In this document: positions 55,728 through 64,000 of the stretch, piece by piece
Position numbering within the stretch: the first letter of the stretch is position 1
How the letters are laid out: every line of letters begins with the position of its first letter
Origin: an uncultured Roseibium sp.
GTDB taxonomy: Bacteria; Pseudomonadota; Alphaproteobacteria; Rhizobiales; Stappiaceae
Length of the DNA: 64,000 nucleotides
Assembly: GCF_947496995.1 (NCBI RefSeq)
Contig: NZ_CANMFD010000002.1
Coordinates: 744,001 to 808,000 of the forward strand
Reading direction: 5' to 3'
Made by a program: the position numbers and the translations under genes
Notes under the pieces: model-generated
Seen by the model: the letters and a program-made list of their open reading frames with translations, nothing else
Databases searched by the model: none
Told to the model about the DNA's origin: nothing

Positions 55728-56150
55728 TCAGCCGACGAGTTCGACGCCGGAGAACCAGAAAGCGATTTCCTCTGCGGCGGTTTCTGCTGCATCGGAGCCG
55801 TGTACGGAGTTTTCACCGATGGACAGGGCGTAGGCCTTGCGGATGGTGCCTTCGGCTGCGTCAGCCGGATTGGTCGCGCCCATGACTTCACGGTTCTTGG
55901 CGATGGCATTTTCGCCTTCCAGAACCTGAACGACGGTCGGGCCGGAGGACATGAATTCGGTCAGTTCACCGAAGAAAGGCCGTTCCTTGTGAACCGCGTA
56001 GAAGGCTTCCGCTTCGCGCAGGGACATCCAGACGCGCTTGGAGGCCACAACGCGCAGGCCGGCTTCTTCCAGCTTGGCGGTGATTGCGCCGGTCAGATTG
56101 CGCTTGGTTGCATCCGGCTTGATCATGGAAAACGTGCGTTCAATCGCCAT
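55728..56150 (-). CDS. ndk: Nucleoside diphosphate kinase
   Basis: 140 residues, the standard length. [21 protein letters not shown] at the start and the active-site region [37 protein letters not shown], whose His is the phosphate carrier, are unmistakable. It balances nucleoside triphosphate pools in the cytosol. It stands alone with its own terminator and about 240 bases of upstream non-coding sequence. Confidence 0.98.
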   Translation of the reverse strand: MAIERTFSMIKPDATKRNLTGAITAKLEEAGLRVVASKRVWMSLREAEAFYAVHKERPFFGELTEFMSSGPTVVQVLEGENAIAKNREVMGATNPADAAEGTIRKAYALSIGENSVHGSDAAETAAEEIAFWFSGVELVG

Positions 56151-56388
56151 GGTTTCGTCTTTCTCGTTACAGGAGCGCCCGGCGGATCTGCTGGGCCGGC
56201 TCATTCATGAATTTCGCGGCCTTCATACCGGGGGCCTGCGCGGCCCGCAAGGGGGAGCGGCAAGACAATCCGGTGTTGACGACCTACTCCCTTACGGAAG
56301 TTTACTGGCATTGACGGCAGGCGCGGCCTAATCTGTGCGCTCTGGGGCTGAACAATTCGGCCGGACGTCAAGACGGATTGAGTATCGA

Positions 56389-57267
56389 ATGACAACGCTG
56401 GCCGCGATTTCCGGACGCCTCGCGACGATTACGAGCGGGGTCACTTTCGTCTTGCTCATGTACCTTGCGGCAGCGCCCATCCGGGCGGAGGCGAAGGACA
56501 CCGAAAGCTATTACGCCACCCTCGAAGACGACCTTGCGGAGCTTTCCGCCGAAGAGCGGGAAGAACTGCTGCTGTTCGTCGCCGGCAATGCCCTGCACAC
56601 CCTCTATCATGAGGGCGGGCACATGCTGATCTCCGTACTCGAACTGCCGGTGCTGGCCCAGGAGGAAGACGCCGTCGACAATCTTGCGACGGTCACCATG
56701 CTGGAAACCGAAACGAGCGACGTGGACCTGATGCTTCAGGATGCGATGACCGGCTGGTTCCTGATGGCCGACAGCACCGGCGAAAACCTGGTCTTCTACG
56801 ATGAGCACGATCTGGACCTGCAGCGCGGGTTCAGGATGCTCTGCCTCATGGTCGGAGCCGACGAGGAGGCCTTCATGGATCTCGCCCATGAGCTGGACCT
56901 GCCGGAGGACCGGATCGAAAGCTGCGCCTTCGATTATGCCCAGGCTTCAGAATCCTGGCAGCTGGCAACCGCATCCTTCGCCCGCAAGAGCAATACGCCG
57001 GGCGGCAGGATAAAGGCCGTTCACGATCCGGCGCCGGAAGGCCTGCAGATCCTCGCGCAGTTCCTGAAGACCAGCGAGCTGCTGGAGGACGTCGCCAGGG
57101 AATTCGACACGCGCTACGACATTCCCGAAGACATCACCTTCCGCGCAGCTGCCTGCGGCGAGGACAACGCCTTCTGGGACCCGGAAATACGGGAAGTCAT
57201 CCTGTGCCACGAAATGCTCGGCGCATTCGCCGATCTCTATCTGGGTCTGCTTTACGAAGAAGAATGA
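56389..57267 (+). CDS. Putative exported metallopeptidase (DUF4344)
   Basis: 292 residues from ATG 56389; a GTG at 56335 would add a non-family tail. A signal peptide or anchor is seen (ITSGVTFVLLMYLAAAPIRAEA). The HExxH zinc motif lies in LYHEGGHML (near residue 77), with the DUF4344 context around GWFLMADSTGE and CHEMLGAFADLY near the C-terminus. The family is predicted to be zinc peptidases, without known substrate. It precedes the ABC-F gene on the same strand with 182 bp between. Confidence 0.83.
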   Translation: MTTLAAISGRLATITSGVTFVLLMYLAAAPIRAEAKDTESYYATLEDDLAELSAEEREELLLFVAGNALHTLYHEGGHMLISVLELPVLAQEEDAVDNLATVTMLETETSDVDLMLQDAMTGWFLMADSTGENLVFYDEHDLDLQRGFRMLCLMVGADEEAFMDLAHELDLPEDRIESCAFDYAQASESWQLATASFARKSNTPGGRIKAVHDPAPEGLQILAQFLKTSELLEDVAREFDTRYDIPEDITFRAAACGEDNAFWDPEIREVILCHEMLGAFADLYLGLLYEEE

Positions 57268-57449
57268 GCTGCACGGCGTGTAGAGCGTTGTCCCCCACTC
57301 ACGAAGCCAGGTTCCACTCGCCTTCCCTTCCGTGACTGCGGGTGTGGTTGCCGGAGGTTCGTGCAGCAAAGCAACAGCCCGCGACATGATGGGGTAAAGC
57401 CGAGCTTTCCGCTTGCATCCTCGCGCCCGGTTCGCCAAATATCCGGCCC

Positions 57450-59333
57450 ATGTTGCAAATTACAGATGTCACCTACCGGATCGGGGACCGCCTCCTGATC
57501 GAAAACGCCAGCGTCACGCTACCCGGCAAGGCCAAAACCGGCCTCGTGGGGAGAAACGGTGCGGGCAAATCCACCCTTTTCAAGATTGTCACCGGCGATC
57601 TCTCCACCGAGACCGGCTCGGTCCAGATCCCCAAGCGCGCCCGGATCGGCCAGGTCGCCCAGGAGGCACCCGGCACCGAAGAAACGCTCATGGAGGTGGT
57701 CCTTGCCGCCGACAAGGAGCGCAGCCGTCTGCTTGCGGACGCTGAAACGGAGACCGATCCGCACAAGATCGCCGAGATCCACATCCGCCTTGCCGATATC
57801 GACGCGCATACCGCCGAAGCGCGCGCGGGCACGATCCTGTCCGGCCTCGGCTTCGACGCCGAAGCTCAGCAACGGCCCTGCTCGTCCTTTTCCGGCGGCT
57901 GGCGCATGCGCGTGGCGCTGGCGGCGGTACTGTTTTCCGAACCCGACCTGCTGCTGCTTGACGAGCCGACAAACTATCTCGATCTGGAAGGCACGCTGTG
58001 GCTTGAAAACTATGTCGCCCGTTATCCGCACCAGGTGCTGCTGATTTCCCACGACCGAGACCTTCTCAACAACGCGGTCGACAGCATCGTCCATCTGGAA
58101 GGCGGCAAGCTGACCTATTACACGGGCGGCTATGACAGTTTCGACCGGCAGCGGCGCGAGGCCTTGATCCTTGCCGGAAAAGCCAAGGAAAAGCAGGACG
58201 CCCAGCGCAAGCACATGCAGGCGTTCGTCGACCGCTTCCGCTACAAGGCCAGCAAGGCCCGGCAGGCCCAGTCACGGCTCAAGATGCTGGAGAAAATGCA
58301 GCCGATCGCCGCCCTGACGGAGGGAAGCAGCAAGCCGATCCATTTTCCAAATCCCGAACAGCAGCTTGCTCCGCCGATCCTGAAGCTCGAGGACGTCTCG
58401 ACCGGCTATGGCGAGACGAAAATCCTCTCCCGGCTGACGCTCAATATCGATACGGACGACCGGATCGCGCTGCTGGGGGCCAACGGCAACGGCAAGTCGA
58501 CATTCGCCAAGCTGATATCGGGCCGGCTCGGCGCGATGAGCGGCGAGATCACCAGGGCGTCCAAGCTGAAGATCGCCTTTTTCGCCCAGCACCAGCTGGA
58601 CGAACTGAAGCCCGCGGAAAACGCGGTGGCACATGTGCGCGCCTTGATGCCGGGAGCACCGGAAGCAAAAGTGCGCGCCAGGGTCGCCCGTTTCGGCCTG
58701 CCCACCGACCGGATGGACACACCGGCGAAAGACCTGTCCGGCGGCGAAAAGGCCCGGCTGCTTCTCGGCCTTGCCACGTTCGACGGACCGCATCTGCTTA
58801 TCCTCGATGAGCCGACCAACCACCTGGACATCGACAGCCGCGAAGCGCTGGTGATGGCGCTGAACGAGTTTCAGGGCGCTGTGGTCCTGATCAGCCATGA
58901 CCGGCATCTTGTGGAAGCCTGCGCCGACCGTTTGTGGCTGGTGGCCGACGGCAAGGTTGAAGCTTATGACGGCGACATGGAAGACTACCGCCGGCTGATC
59001 CTGCAAGGGCCGGAGGCGGCCCGCAAGGCTCGCGAAAAGGCGGCGGAAGAAGCCGAAAAAGCCTCCGCGCAGGAAAAGCGTCGGGGATCGGCGGAAAAGC
59101 GCAGCCTATTGAAGCCGCTGAAGCTGAAGATCGCCGTCGCCGAAAAGGAAATCGCCCGGCTTCAGGAAAAAATCGCCAAGCTCGACAAGGCTCTCGCCGA
59201 TCCGGCGTTTTTCGCCCTCGATCCGCAACGGGCCGCCAAATTCGCCAAGGAACGCGCCTTTTGCGAAAAGAAACTGGTGAAGATGGAAGAAGAGTGGCTG
59301 GAGCTTTCCGCCGAGTATGAGGCCGTGGTCTGA
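57450..59333 (+). CDS. ABC-F ATP-binding protein (Uup/EttA-like)
   Basis: 627 residues with two ABC domains and no membrane part: Walker A GRNGAGKST and GANGNGKST, signatures FSGGWRMRV and LSGGEKARL, and Walker B LLLLDEPTNYLD and LILDEPTNHLD. The linker KHMQAFVDRFRYKASKARQAQSR is the ABC-F P-site linker, and a charged coiled coil forms the C-terminus (about 525-627). Such proteins act on ribosomes; Uup-type has also been linked to DNA. Its stop overlaps the HAD gene's start by one base. Confidence 0.93.
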   Translation: MLQITDVTYRIGDRLLIENASVTLPGKAKTGLVGRNGAGKSTLFKIVTGDLSTETGSVQIPKRARIGQVAQEAPGTEETLMEVVLAADKERSRLLADAETETDPHKIAEIHIRLADIDAHTAEARAGTILSGLGFDAEAQQRPCSSFSGGWRMRVALAAVLFSEPDLLLLDEPTNYLDLEGTLWLENYVARYPHQVLLISHDRDLLNNAVDSIVHLEGGKLTYYTGGYDSFDRQRREALILAGKAKEKQDAQRKHMQAFVDRFRYKASKARQAQSRLKMLEKMQPIAALTEGSSKPIHFPNPEQQLAPPILKLEDVSTGYGETKILSRLTLNIDTDDRIALLGANGNGKSTFAKLISGRLGAMSGEITRASKLKIAFFAQHQLDELKPAENAVAHVRALMPGAPEAKVRARVARFGLPTDRMDTPAKDLSGGEKARLLLGLATFDGPHLLILDEPTNHLDIDSREALVMALNEFQGAVVLISHDRHLVEACADRLWLVADGKVEAYDGDMEDYRRLILQGPEAARKAREKAAEEAEKASAQEKRRGSAEKRSLLKPLKLKIAVAEKEIARLQEKIAKLDKALADPAFFALDPQRAAKFAKERAFCEKKLVKMEEEWLELSAEYEAVV

Positions 59334-60031
59334 TGGCCACAATCACCACACTCGGTTTCGACGCCGATGACACTCTCTGGCACACCGAACGGGTGTTCCG
59401 GCTGACGGAAGACCGGTTCGCTTCGCTGCTCGCCGACTATTCGGACAAGAGCCACCTTTCCGAGCGCCTTCTGGCTGCGGAACGGCGCAATGTGCTCCAA
59501 TACGGCTATGGTTCGAAGAGTTTTACCCTGTCGATGATCGAGACCGCGATCGAGGTCACGGACCGGCAGGTGCCGGCCGACGTGATTTCCGAGATACTCG
59601 AAACCGGGAGGGACATGATCAACCATCCGATCGAGCCCCTGCCCCATGTGGAAGAGACACTGAAAGCCGTCGGCAACGACTACGCGCTAGTGCTGATCAC
59701 CAAGGGTGACCTGTTCGACCAGGAACGGAAAGTCACCGCGTCCGGTCTCGATGTCTGTTTCGACGCGATCGAGATCGTTTCTGAAAAGAACCCCGAAACC
59801 TACAGAACCCTTTTTTCCCGTCACGGGAGCGGACCGACCGAGGCGATGATGGTCGGAAATTCCCTCAAGTCCGACATTCTGCCGGCACTTGAGGCCGGGG
59901 CTTACGGCGTCCATGTGCCTTACGAGATCACCTGGGAGCTGGAAGAAGCGGACGAACCGCAAGGCGAGGACAGGTTCCACCGGGTCGATCACATCGGCAA
60001 GGTGCCGCAGCTTCTGGCGCGGCTGAATTAG
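59333..60031 (+). CDS. HAD-superfamily hydrolase
   Basis: 232 residues. The nucleophile motif is GFDADDTLWHTERVF (DxDxT type, with the first Asp at about residue 9), motif II is in LVLITKGDL, and motif IV is NSLKSDILPALEAGAYGVHV. It is a phosphatase-like enzyme of the HAD family, substrate unknown. It starts on the last base of the ABC-F stop (TGATG), indicating coupled translation. Confidence 0.9.
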   Translation: MATITTLGFDADDTLWHTERVFRLTEDRFASLLADYSDKSHLSERLLAAERRNVLQYGYGSKSFTLSMIETAIEVTDRQVPADVISEILETGRDMINHPIEPLPHVEETLKAVGNDYALVLITKGDLFDQERKVTASGLDVCFDAIEIVSEKNPETYRTLFSRHGSGPTEAMMVGNSLKSDILPALEAGAYGVHVPYEITWELEEADEPQGEDRFHRVDHIGKVPQLLARLN

Positions 60032-60046
60032 CGTACACGCGTTAAG

Positions 60047-60439
60047 TCAGTCTTTCCGTCCCACCGGACCGCCCTTTTCCACCCAGTCGGTAAAGCCGTC
60101 CTTCAGATGGGCTGACTTGAACCCCATGTCGTTCAGCGTCGCCACGGTCAGGGCCGAGCGCCAGCCGGAAGCGCAGTGGAAGATGAAACGCCGGTCTTCG
60201 CCGAAAACCTCCTTGAAATACGGGCTTTCCGGATCGACCCAGAATTCGGCCATTCCGCGCGGGCAATGAAAGCTTCCGGGGATGACGCCGGATCTTTGCC
60301 GTTCGCGTATGTCGCGGAGGTCGACAAACACCACGTCCGGATCGCCGTGAAGGGCAATCGCGTCACCGGTTTCGATTTCCTCGATGCGGGCCTTTGCCGA
60401 TCTCACCAGGTCTTGCGAAGACAGTTTCAGTTTGTTCAT
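60047..60439 (-). CDS. Rhodanese-like sulfurtransferase domain protein
   Basis: 130 residues, one rhodanese domain. VVFVDLRDIRERQRSGVIPGSFHCPRG and the active loop FHCASGWRSAL, with the catalytic cysteine in CASGWR, are clear. It transfers sulfane sulfur to cyanide or thiol acceptors in the cytosol; the loop of six residues fits sulfurtransferase rather than Cdc25-type phosphatase. It is convergent with the HAD gene, and 49 bases downstream of holC on the same strand. Confidence 0.92.
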   Translation of the reverse strand: MNKLKLSSQDLVRSAKARIEEIETGDAIALHGDPDVVFVDLRDIRERQRSGVIPGSFHCPRGMAEFWVDPESPYFKEVFGEDRRFIFHCASGWRSALTVATLNDMGFKSAHLKDGFTDWVEKGGPVGRKD

Positions 60440-60488
60440 GCATTCCTCTCCGATTTCCGTCCAGCCGTCATGTCGGAGCTAGCCGATA

Positions 60489-60941
60489 TCAGGCCTTCTT
60501 CTCCCAGCCGCCCGTTTGCGTCTGCTGCCAGTAGGCGATCTCGAATCCCTCGTCCTTGGCCTCCTTCCAGCGCATCCTGGCCTCCTGAACGGCGTCCTGA
60601 TCGTTTCCGTCGAACATGTAGATAGCCCTTGTGTAGGAAGCGAGCGGCGGCGGCGGCGCACGGTCCACCAGAAACCGGACGTTTGCGGCGTTGGGATTGT
60701 CCTGCTCGGCCGTCAGGTAGACCGGCTGATGTTCGGCATGGCCATCGGCCTTCGTGCCATGCGGCAGGAAGCTGTCATCGGCGAAGGTCCACAAATGCGC
60801 ATCGAGCGCGCTGCAGCGTTCCTCGGATCCGGTCTGCACCACGACCTTCCAGTCCCGCTCCAGGCATTTCAGCAACAGCTTTGGCAGCGCCGCCTCGAGC
60901 GGTTGGTGCAGCAGGTGATAAAACACGACTTCAGTTGTCAT
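60489..60941 (-). CDS. holC: DNA polymerase III chi subunit
   Basis: 150 residues. The start MTTEVVFYHLLHQPLEAALPKLLLKCLERDWKVVV and the mid-section LWTFADDSFLPHGTKADG match HolC, which binds SSB and the clamp loader. In many alphaproteobacteria holC directly follows pepA; here the two are about 1.9 kb apart, with a stress-gene cluster in between. Confidence 0.93.
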   Translation of the reverse strand: MTTEVVFYHLLHQPLEAALPKLLLKCLERDWKVVVQTGSEERCSALDAHLWTFADDSFLPHGTKADGHAEHQPVYLTAEQDNPNAANVRFLVDRAPPPPLASYTRAIYMFDGNDQDAVQEARMRWKEAKDEGFEIAYWQQTQTGGWEKKA

Positions 60942-60951
60942 CGACGAATGC

Positions 60952-60976
60952 GGAACCTTGTTTCAATTAAGGCGTT
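60952..60976 (+). promoter_or_regulatory. EcfG-type general-stress promoter (P1)
   Basis: GGAAC (60952-60956), 16 bases, CGTT (60973-60976): an exact match to the alphaproteobacterial EcfG (sigma-EcfG) consensus GGAAC-N16/17-CGTT. Transcription would begin near 60984 and run through two tiny ORFs to the terminator at 61354-61380. It lies divergently upstream of holC. Confidence 0.7.
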
Positions 60977-61021
60977 TCCCGCCTGTGCCCGGAAGTTATC
61001 CAAAGGCACCGGGGGAAGGTG

Positions 61022-61168
61022 ATGCAGGCATGCAACAACAGAGCCGCCAAATGGCTTTGGCGGCAAGCGCGGCATGGACAGGCAACAAGACTCGTATCAT
61101 TAACCCTTCGCAAATGTCGATTGGCTAGATTTCGTCCCTGGGGACGATCCATGGATCAAGTGATTTGA
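61022..61168 (+). CDS. Possible 48-residue cationic peptide
   Basis: ATG with GGGGAAGG five bases ahead; the frame ends at 61166-61168. The peptide is rich in arginine and tryptophan (KWLWRQARHG early, LRKCRLARFRPWGR late) and has no signal peptide. A perfect 9-bp inverted repeat, GCCGCCAAA/TTTGGCGGC (61043-61064), lies inside it, which could mean that the RNA fold rather than a peptide is selected. It lies downstream of the EcfG-like promoter P1. Too short to support by family. Confidence 0.3.
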   Translation: MQACNNRAAKWLWRQARHGQATRLVSLTLRKCRLARFRPWGRSMDQVI

Positions 61169-61214
61169 GTTGGTGAGCGGTTATTCCGAACCGGCTTAAA
61201 AGGGGATTTTGTGA

Positions 61215-61331
61215 ATGCTTGCACGTGTTGTTGTGTTTTGTGCGTTGGTGGCTGTCGTTGCTGGCGCCACTGTTGGAATGGGTTTCCTGGTCGAGCCGGC
61301 CACAGCCTGCCAGGCTTACAAGACCTGCTGA
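61215..61331 (+). CDS. 38-residue exported mini-protein ending in CQAYKTC
   Basis: ATG after AAAAGGGGA. The whole product is a signal-peptide-like segment: basic start, a hydrophobic core of valine, alanine and leucine (about 4-25), then VEPATA followed by CQAYKTC and stop. Cleavage after ATA would release a seven-residue peptide bracketed by two cysteines, which could close as a disulfide ring; a lipobox is possible but poor (A at -3). The terminator starts 23 bases after the stop, and the EcfG-like promoter P1 lies upstream. I do not recognise it. Confidence 0.5.
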   Translation: MLARVVVFCALVAVVAGATVGMGFLVEPATACQAYKTC

Positions 61332-61353
61332 ACGCCTTAACTCCTGACATCCG

Positions 61354-61380
61354 AAAAACCCGCCCTCGTGGCGGGTTTTT
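61354..61380 (+). terminator. Strong rho-independent terminator
   Basis: Perfect 11-bp stem AAAAACCCGCC / GGCGGGTTTTT with a five-base loop and a T-run. It closes the short transcript from P1. The gap 61381-61648 after it holds a degenerate palindrome (GGCGGGTCATGCCCGC) and the next promoter, and no gene. Confidence 0.92.
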
Positions 61381-61585
61381 CTTTTGCCGGCGGGCATCCC
61401 GCATCTGAAGTCAGGCACTCAGGTGCCCTCCGACACTCTCTGAGGATCAGCATAGGATCTGCCTTCCTCTTCGGCGGGTCATGCCCGCAAAGAGATCCGG
61501 ATTCGCCGGTCTACCCCTGCCCTTCCCGGGCTGAAGTTCCATTCGTTTGAGAAAATATTTTTCGTTAAAATTGCCGCGTCCACAA

Positions 61586-61611
61586 GGAACCGAAGCAAGA
61601 GAGACTTGTTT
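61586..61611 (+). promoter_or_regulatory. EcfG-type general-stress promoter (P2)
   Basis: GGAAC (61586-61590), 16 bases, TGTT (61607-61610). It differs from the EcfG consensus by one base in the -10 part. It would give a transcript starting about 30 bases before the PRC-barrel gene. Confidence 0.6.
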
Positions 61612-61648
61612 CCCTGCTGCCTGCAACGAATTTGCAAGGAGAGGAAAC

Positions 61649-62005
61649 ATGGATCAGAAACTTACCAGTTCTTCAGTTGTGAACTCGAAGGACGTCAACG
61701 GCACCGCAGTCTACGGAATCGATGGCGAAAAGGTCGGTGAAATCGATCATCTGATCATCGAGAAAAACAGCGGCACCGTGACATTCGCGGTTATGACCTT
61801 CGGCGGCTTCCTGGGTCTGGGGCAGGATGAATATCCCATTCCCTGGAAGAAGCTCAGCTACGATGTCTCCAAGGACGCTTTCGTCACCGACATCAGCGAA
61901 GAACAGCTGAAGGGCGCGCCGGAGGCTCATCCGGAATGGCACTCCGACCGTGAGTGGGAAAAGCGGTCATTCGACTATTTTTCCGTGCCCTACTACTGGA
62001 TGTAA
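61649..62005 (+). CDS. PRC-barrel domain protein
   Basis: 118 residues from ATG 61649, with AAGGAGAGG in front; the frame is open 34 codons further upstream without support. The PRC barrel covers about 12-75 (VYGIDGEKVGEIDHLIIEKNSGTVTFAVM). The tail, with HPEWHSDREWEKRSFDYFSVPYYWM, is aromatic. Members of this type are frequent targets of the general stress response in Rhizobiales. It lies behind P2 and ahead of the PfpI gene. Confidence 0.87.
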   Translation: MDQKLTSSSVVNSKDVNGTAVYGIDGEKVGEIDHLIIEKNSGTVTFAVMTFGGFLGLGQDEYPIPWKKLSYDVSKDAFVTDISEEQLKGAPEAHPEWHSDREWEKRSFDYFSVPYYWM

Positions 62006-62086
62006 GGGAGATCTTCCTCCCACCCGGCCGGTTCGATCCGGCCGGGGATCCACCGCGCTCCAGCGCTCACTTTTATGTAATTTCAG

Positions 62087-62111
62087 GGAACGCACCGCCT
62101 CCCCGGTCGTT
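62087..62111 (+). promoter_or_regulatory. EcfG-type general-stress promoter (P3)
   Basis: GGAAC (62087-62091), 16 bases, CGTT (62108-62111), an exact consensus match. It precedes the PfpI-family gene by about 95 bases. Three such sites in 1.2 kb, all on the plus strand, is far above chance. Confidence 0.75.
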
Positions 62112-62206
62112 TCCCTCCCGAACGAACCGAGGCCTCGCCATGAACCGGCAAGGCACTTCCGGTGGCCGCCTGGACCGTGGCCTCCGCACAATACAGGAGA
62201 TTTCAA

Positions 62207-62767
62207 ATGCCGAAGATTACCGAAGCCAAAATTCTCATCATGGCGACACACGGATTTGAACAGTCCGAACTCGAAGTACCGCTCAACGGCCTGCGCGAAG
62301 AAGGCGCGACCGTTCATGTCGCGACACTGGACGGCAAGGCCATCAAGGGTTGGAAAGACAAGGACTGGGGTGACGAATTCAGCGCAGATCTGAAGATCAG
62401 CGACGTCAAGGTTGATGACTACATCGCCCTGGTTCTGCCGGGCGGCCAGATGAACCCGGATATTCTGCGCGCCGACGAGGAAACGGTTGCCAAGGTCAGG
62501 GAATTCGTCTCCTCGGACAAGATCGTCGCGGCGATCTGCCATGCTCCGTGGCTGCTGATCGAAGCCGGCGTGGTGAAAGGCCGGGAGATGACCTCCTACC
62601 ATTCCATCCGCACCGACCTGAAGAACGCCGGCGCCAATGTCGTCGACAAGGAAATCGCCATCTCGAACGGCATCATCACCAGCCGCTCGCCGGAAGATCT
62701 GGAAGCATTCGTTTCCAAGATCGTCGAAGAGGTCAAGGAAGGTGAACACGAGCGCAAGGTCGCCTAA
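62207..62767 (+). CDS. PfpI/DJ-1 family protein (YhbO-like)
   Basis: 186 residues from ATG 62207 with CAGGAG ahead of it. The nucleophile elbow is AAICHAPWLLIEAG with the reactive cysteine before His, and the conserved glutamate is in FEQSELEVPLNGL. This type is related to PfpI, YhbO and similar glyoxalase III/deglycase-like stress proteins; the exact activity is disputed in the field. It is expressed from promoter P3 and ends at a terminator shared with pepA. Confidence 0.92.
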   Translation: MPKITEAKILIMATHGFEQSELEVPLNGLREEGATVHVATLDGKAIKGWKDKDWGDEFSADLKISDVKVDDYIALVLPGGQMNPDILRADEETVAKVREFVSSDKIVAAICHAPWLLIEAGVVKGREMTSYHSIRTDLKNAGANVVDKEIAISNGIITSRSPEDLEAFVSKIVEEVKEGEHERKVA

Positions 62768-62788
62768 GCGGCTTTGGTTCCTTTACGG

Positions 62789-62826
62789 AAAAAGGGCGCG
62801 TCCTGCCGGGACGCGCCCCTTTTTTG
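62789..62826. terminator. Bidirectional terminator between the PfpI gene and pepA
   Basis: GGGCGCGTCC / GGACGCGCCC perfect 10-bp stem with a five-base loop, A-run before and T-run after (one base bulged). Confidence 0.92.
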
Positions 62827-62850
62827 TTTCTGCCCGCACAGCCTTGCAGA

Positions 62851-64000
62851 TCAGCCTTCGTAGTGATCTTCCACGAGCTGGTTCAAAAGACGCACGCCGT
62901 AGCCGGATGCCCAGCTCTGGCAGATATCATCCTTCGGAGCGCCGAAGGCCGTACCGGCGATGTCCAGATGCGCCCAGGGCACGTCATTGGCAAAGCGCTG
63001 AAGGAACTGCGCGGCGGTGATCGAGCCCGCCCAGCGGCCACCGGTGTTCTTCACATCCGCGTTGGGCGTGTCGATGATCTTGTCGTAGTCGCTTGAAAGC
63101 GGCAGCCGCCACAAGGGTTCGCCGCTCGCCCGCGCCGAAGCCAGCAGCTTGTCGGCCAGATCGTCGTTGTTGGAGAACAGTCCCGCATTCTGATTGCCGA
63201 GCGCGACGAGCACGGCACCTGTGAGCGTCGCCAGGTCGATCATGATGGCGGGCTTGTATTTCTGCTGGGTGTACCAGAGCGCATCGGCCAGAACGAGACG
63301 GCCTTCGGCATCCGTATTGAGGATCTCGATGGTCGTGCCGGACATGGCGGTGACAATGTCGCCAGGCCGCTGCGCGTTGCCGTCGGGCATGTTTTCAACA
63401 AGGCCGATGACACCGATCACGTTGGCCTTGGCCTTGCGACCGGCGATGGCATGCATGGCGCCAACGACCGCTGCCGCTCCGCCCATGTCACCCTTCATGT
63501 CTTCCATGCCTGCGGCAGGCTTGATGGAGATGCCACCCGTGTCGAAGACGACACCCTTGCCGACCAGAGCGACCGGCGCGTCGCCTTTCTTGCCGCCGTT
63601 CCAGCGCATCACCGCCAGACGCGGAGGACGAACAGACCCCTGGGAGACGCCGAGCAGCGCCGCCATCTTCAGCTTCTTCATCTCCTTTTCGCCGAGAACC
63701 TCGACCTCGACACCCAGCTTTCCAAGCTCTTCCGCCTTCCTGGCGAATTCGACGGGGCCGAGAATGTTGGCCGGTTCGTTCACCAGGTCGCGCGCCAGAA
63801 TCACGCCGTCGGTGACAGCTTCCGCGGCCGCCCAGGCTTTCCTGGCGCCTTTCAGATCCGAAACCGACAATGTGAGCTTGAGATCCTTGTCCTTGTCGTC
63901 GCCCTTTTTCTTCGTCTTGTAGGCGTCGAACGCATAGGAGCGCAGCTTGGCACCCATTGCGAATTCCGCCGCCGATTCCGCGGACAGTACTGTCCCCTCG
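62851..64000 (-). CDS. pepA: Leucyl aminopeptidase, N-terminal part beyond the window
   Basis: At least 383 residues, open at the right edge; the frame continues through base 64000 ([17 protein letters not shown]...). The M17 peptidase signature [14 protein letters not shown] is present, with metal ligands in [17 protein letters not shown] and [11 protein letters not shown]. It removes N-terminal residues from peptides in the cytosol as a hexamer. An ATG at 63957 is internal and not the start. It is convergent with the stress cluster. Confidence 0.96.
   Translation of the reverse strand, partial: EGTVLSAESAAEFAMGAKLRSYAFDAYKTKKKGDDKDKDLKLTLSVSDLKGARKAWAAAEAVTDGVILARDLVNEPANILGPVEFARKAEELGKLGVEVEVLGEKEMKKLKMAALLGVSQGSVRPPRLAVMRWNGGKKGDAPVALVGKGVVFDTGGISIKPAAGMEDMKGDMGGAAAVVGAMHAIAGRKAKANVIGVIGLVENMPDGNAQRPGDIVTAMSGTTIEILNTDAEGRLVLADALWYTQQKYKPAIMIDLATLTGAVLVALGNQNAGLFSNNDDLADKLLASARASGEPLWRLPLSSDYDKIIDTPNADVKNTGGRWAGSITAAQFLQRFANDVPWAHLDIAGTAFGAPKDDICQSWASGYGVRLLNQLVEDHYEG

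Noticed and set aside
1-64000. tRNA, rRNA, CRISPR array, prophage or integrase
   Set aside because: No cloverleaf, spaced short repeats or phage/integrase proteins were seen; this was judged by eye, so a short RNA gene could still be missed.

Overview
The window looks like chromosomal DNA of a GC-rich alphaproteobacterium, most likely Hyphomicrobiales (Rhizobiales) of the Stappiaceae type (Labrenzia/Roseibium-like). This rests on the conserved block ppx-ppk-hdaA-AI-2E permease-purM-purN, on TRAP transporters, on EcfG-type general-stress promoters (GGAAC-N16-CGTT) and on many intergenic palindromic repeats. The genus call is inference; no marker RNA gene lies in the window.

Layout. 1-3.3 kb: RidA end, a glycerophosphodiesterase, a FemAB-like acyltransferase, a repeat-rich gap and a small monooxygenase. 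3.4-10.3 kb: a visibly AT-richer block with a RoxA/CcpA-like di-heme cytochrome facing a five-gene minus-strand operon (acyltransferase, stand-alone ThiF/E1-like enzyme, polytopic membrane protein, second GNAT enzyme, Acg-type nitroreductase). All four junctions of that operon are 4-bp ATGA overlaps. I regard it as the best candidate for an undescribed system. 10.6-17.4 kb: a LysR-amidase-TRAP uptake module, bracketed by a 169/170-bp direct repeat of the 3' end of an SDR gene and carrying a 264-bp MITE. 17.2-20.3 kb: an SDR/DenD-like sugar-acid operon and a divergent Old Yellow Enzyme homologue. 20.5-21.9 kb: two ureide-pathway genes. 22.5-27.4 kb: an RND efflux operon under its own TetR repressor, with two visible operators. 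27.4-33.4 kb: an EAL phosphodiesterase, a PfkB kinase, an unknown exported protein and an MsbA-like ABC exporter.

33.5-47.8 kb is mostly housekeeping: aspS, an orphan ParA, rnd, ppx, ppk, hdaA, an AI-2E permease, purM, purN, a tartrate/D-malate dehydrogenase and 5-formyl-THF cyclo-ligase. 47.9-54.9 kb holds an Asp-box (BNR) protein, a very long hexaheme cytochrome c and a molybdopterin oxidoreductase. 55-61 kb has an EF-hand protein, ndk, a DUF4344 protein, an ABC-F ATPase, a HAD hydrolase, a rhodanese and holC. 60.95-62.8 kb is a general-stress patch: three EcfG-like promoters in a row drive a short transcript with tiny ORFs, a PRC-barrel protein and a PfpI/DJ-1 protein. The window ends inside pepA.

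No tRNA, rRNA, CRISPR array, integrase or intact transposase gene was seen. Coordinates of starts were adjusted to the best ribosome-binding site or family length where stated. All functional calls come from reading motifs by eye, without database searches.
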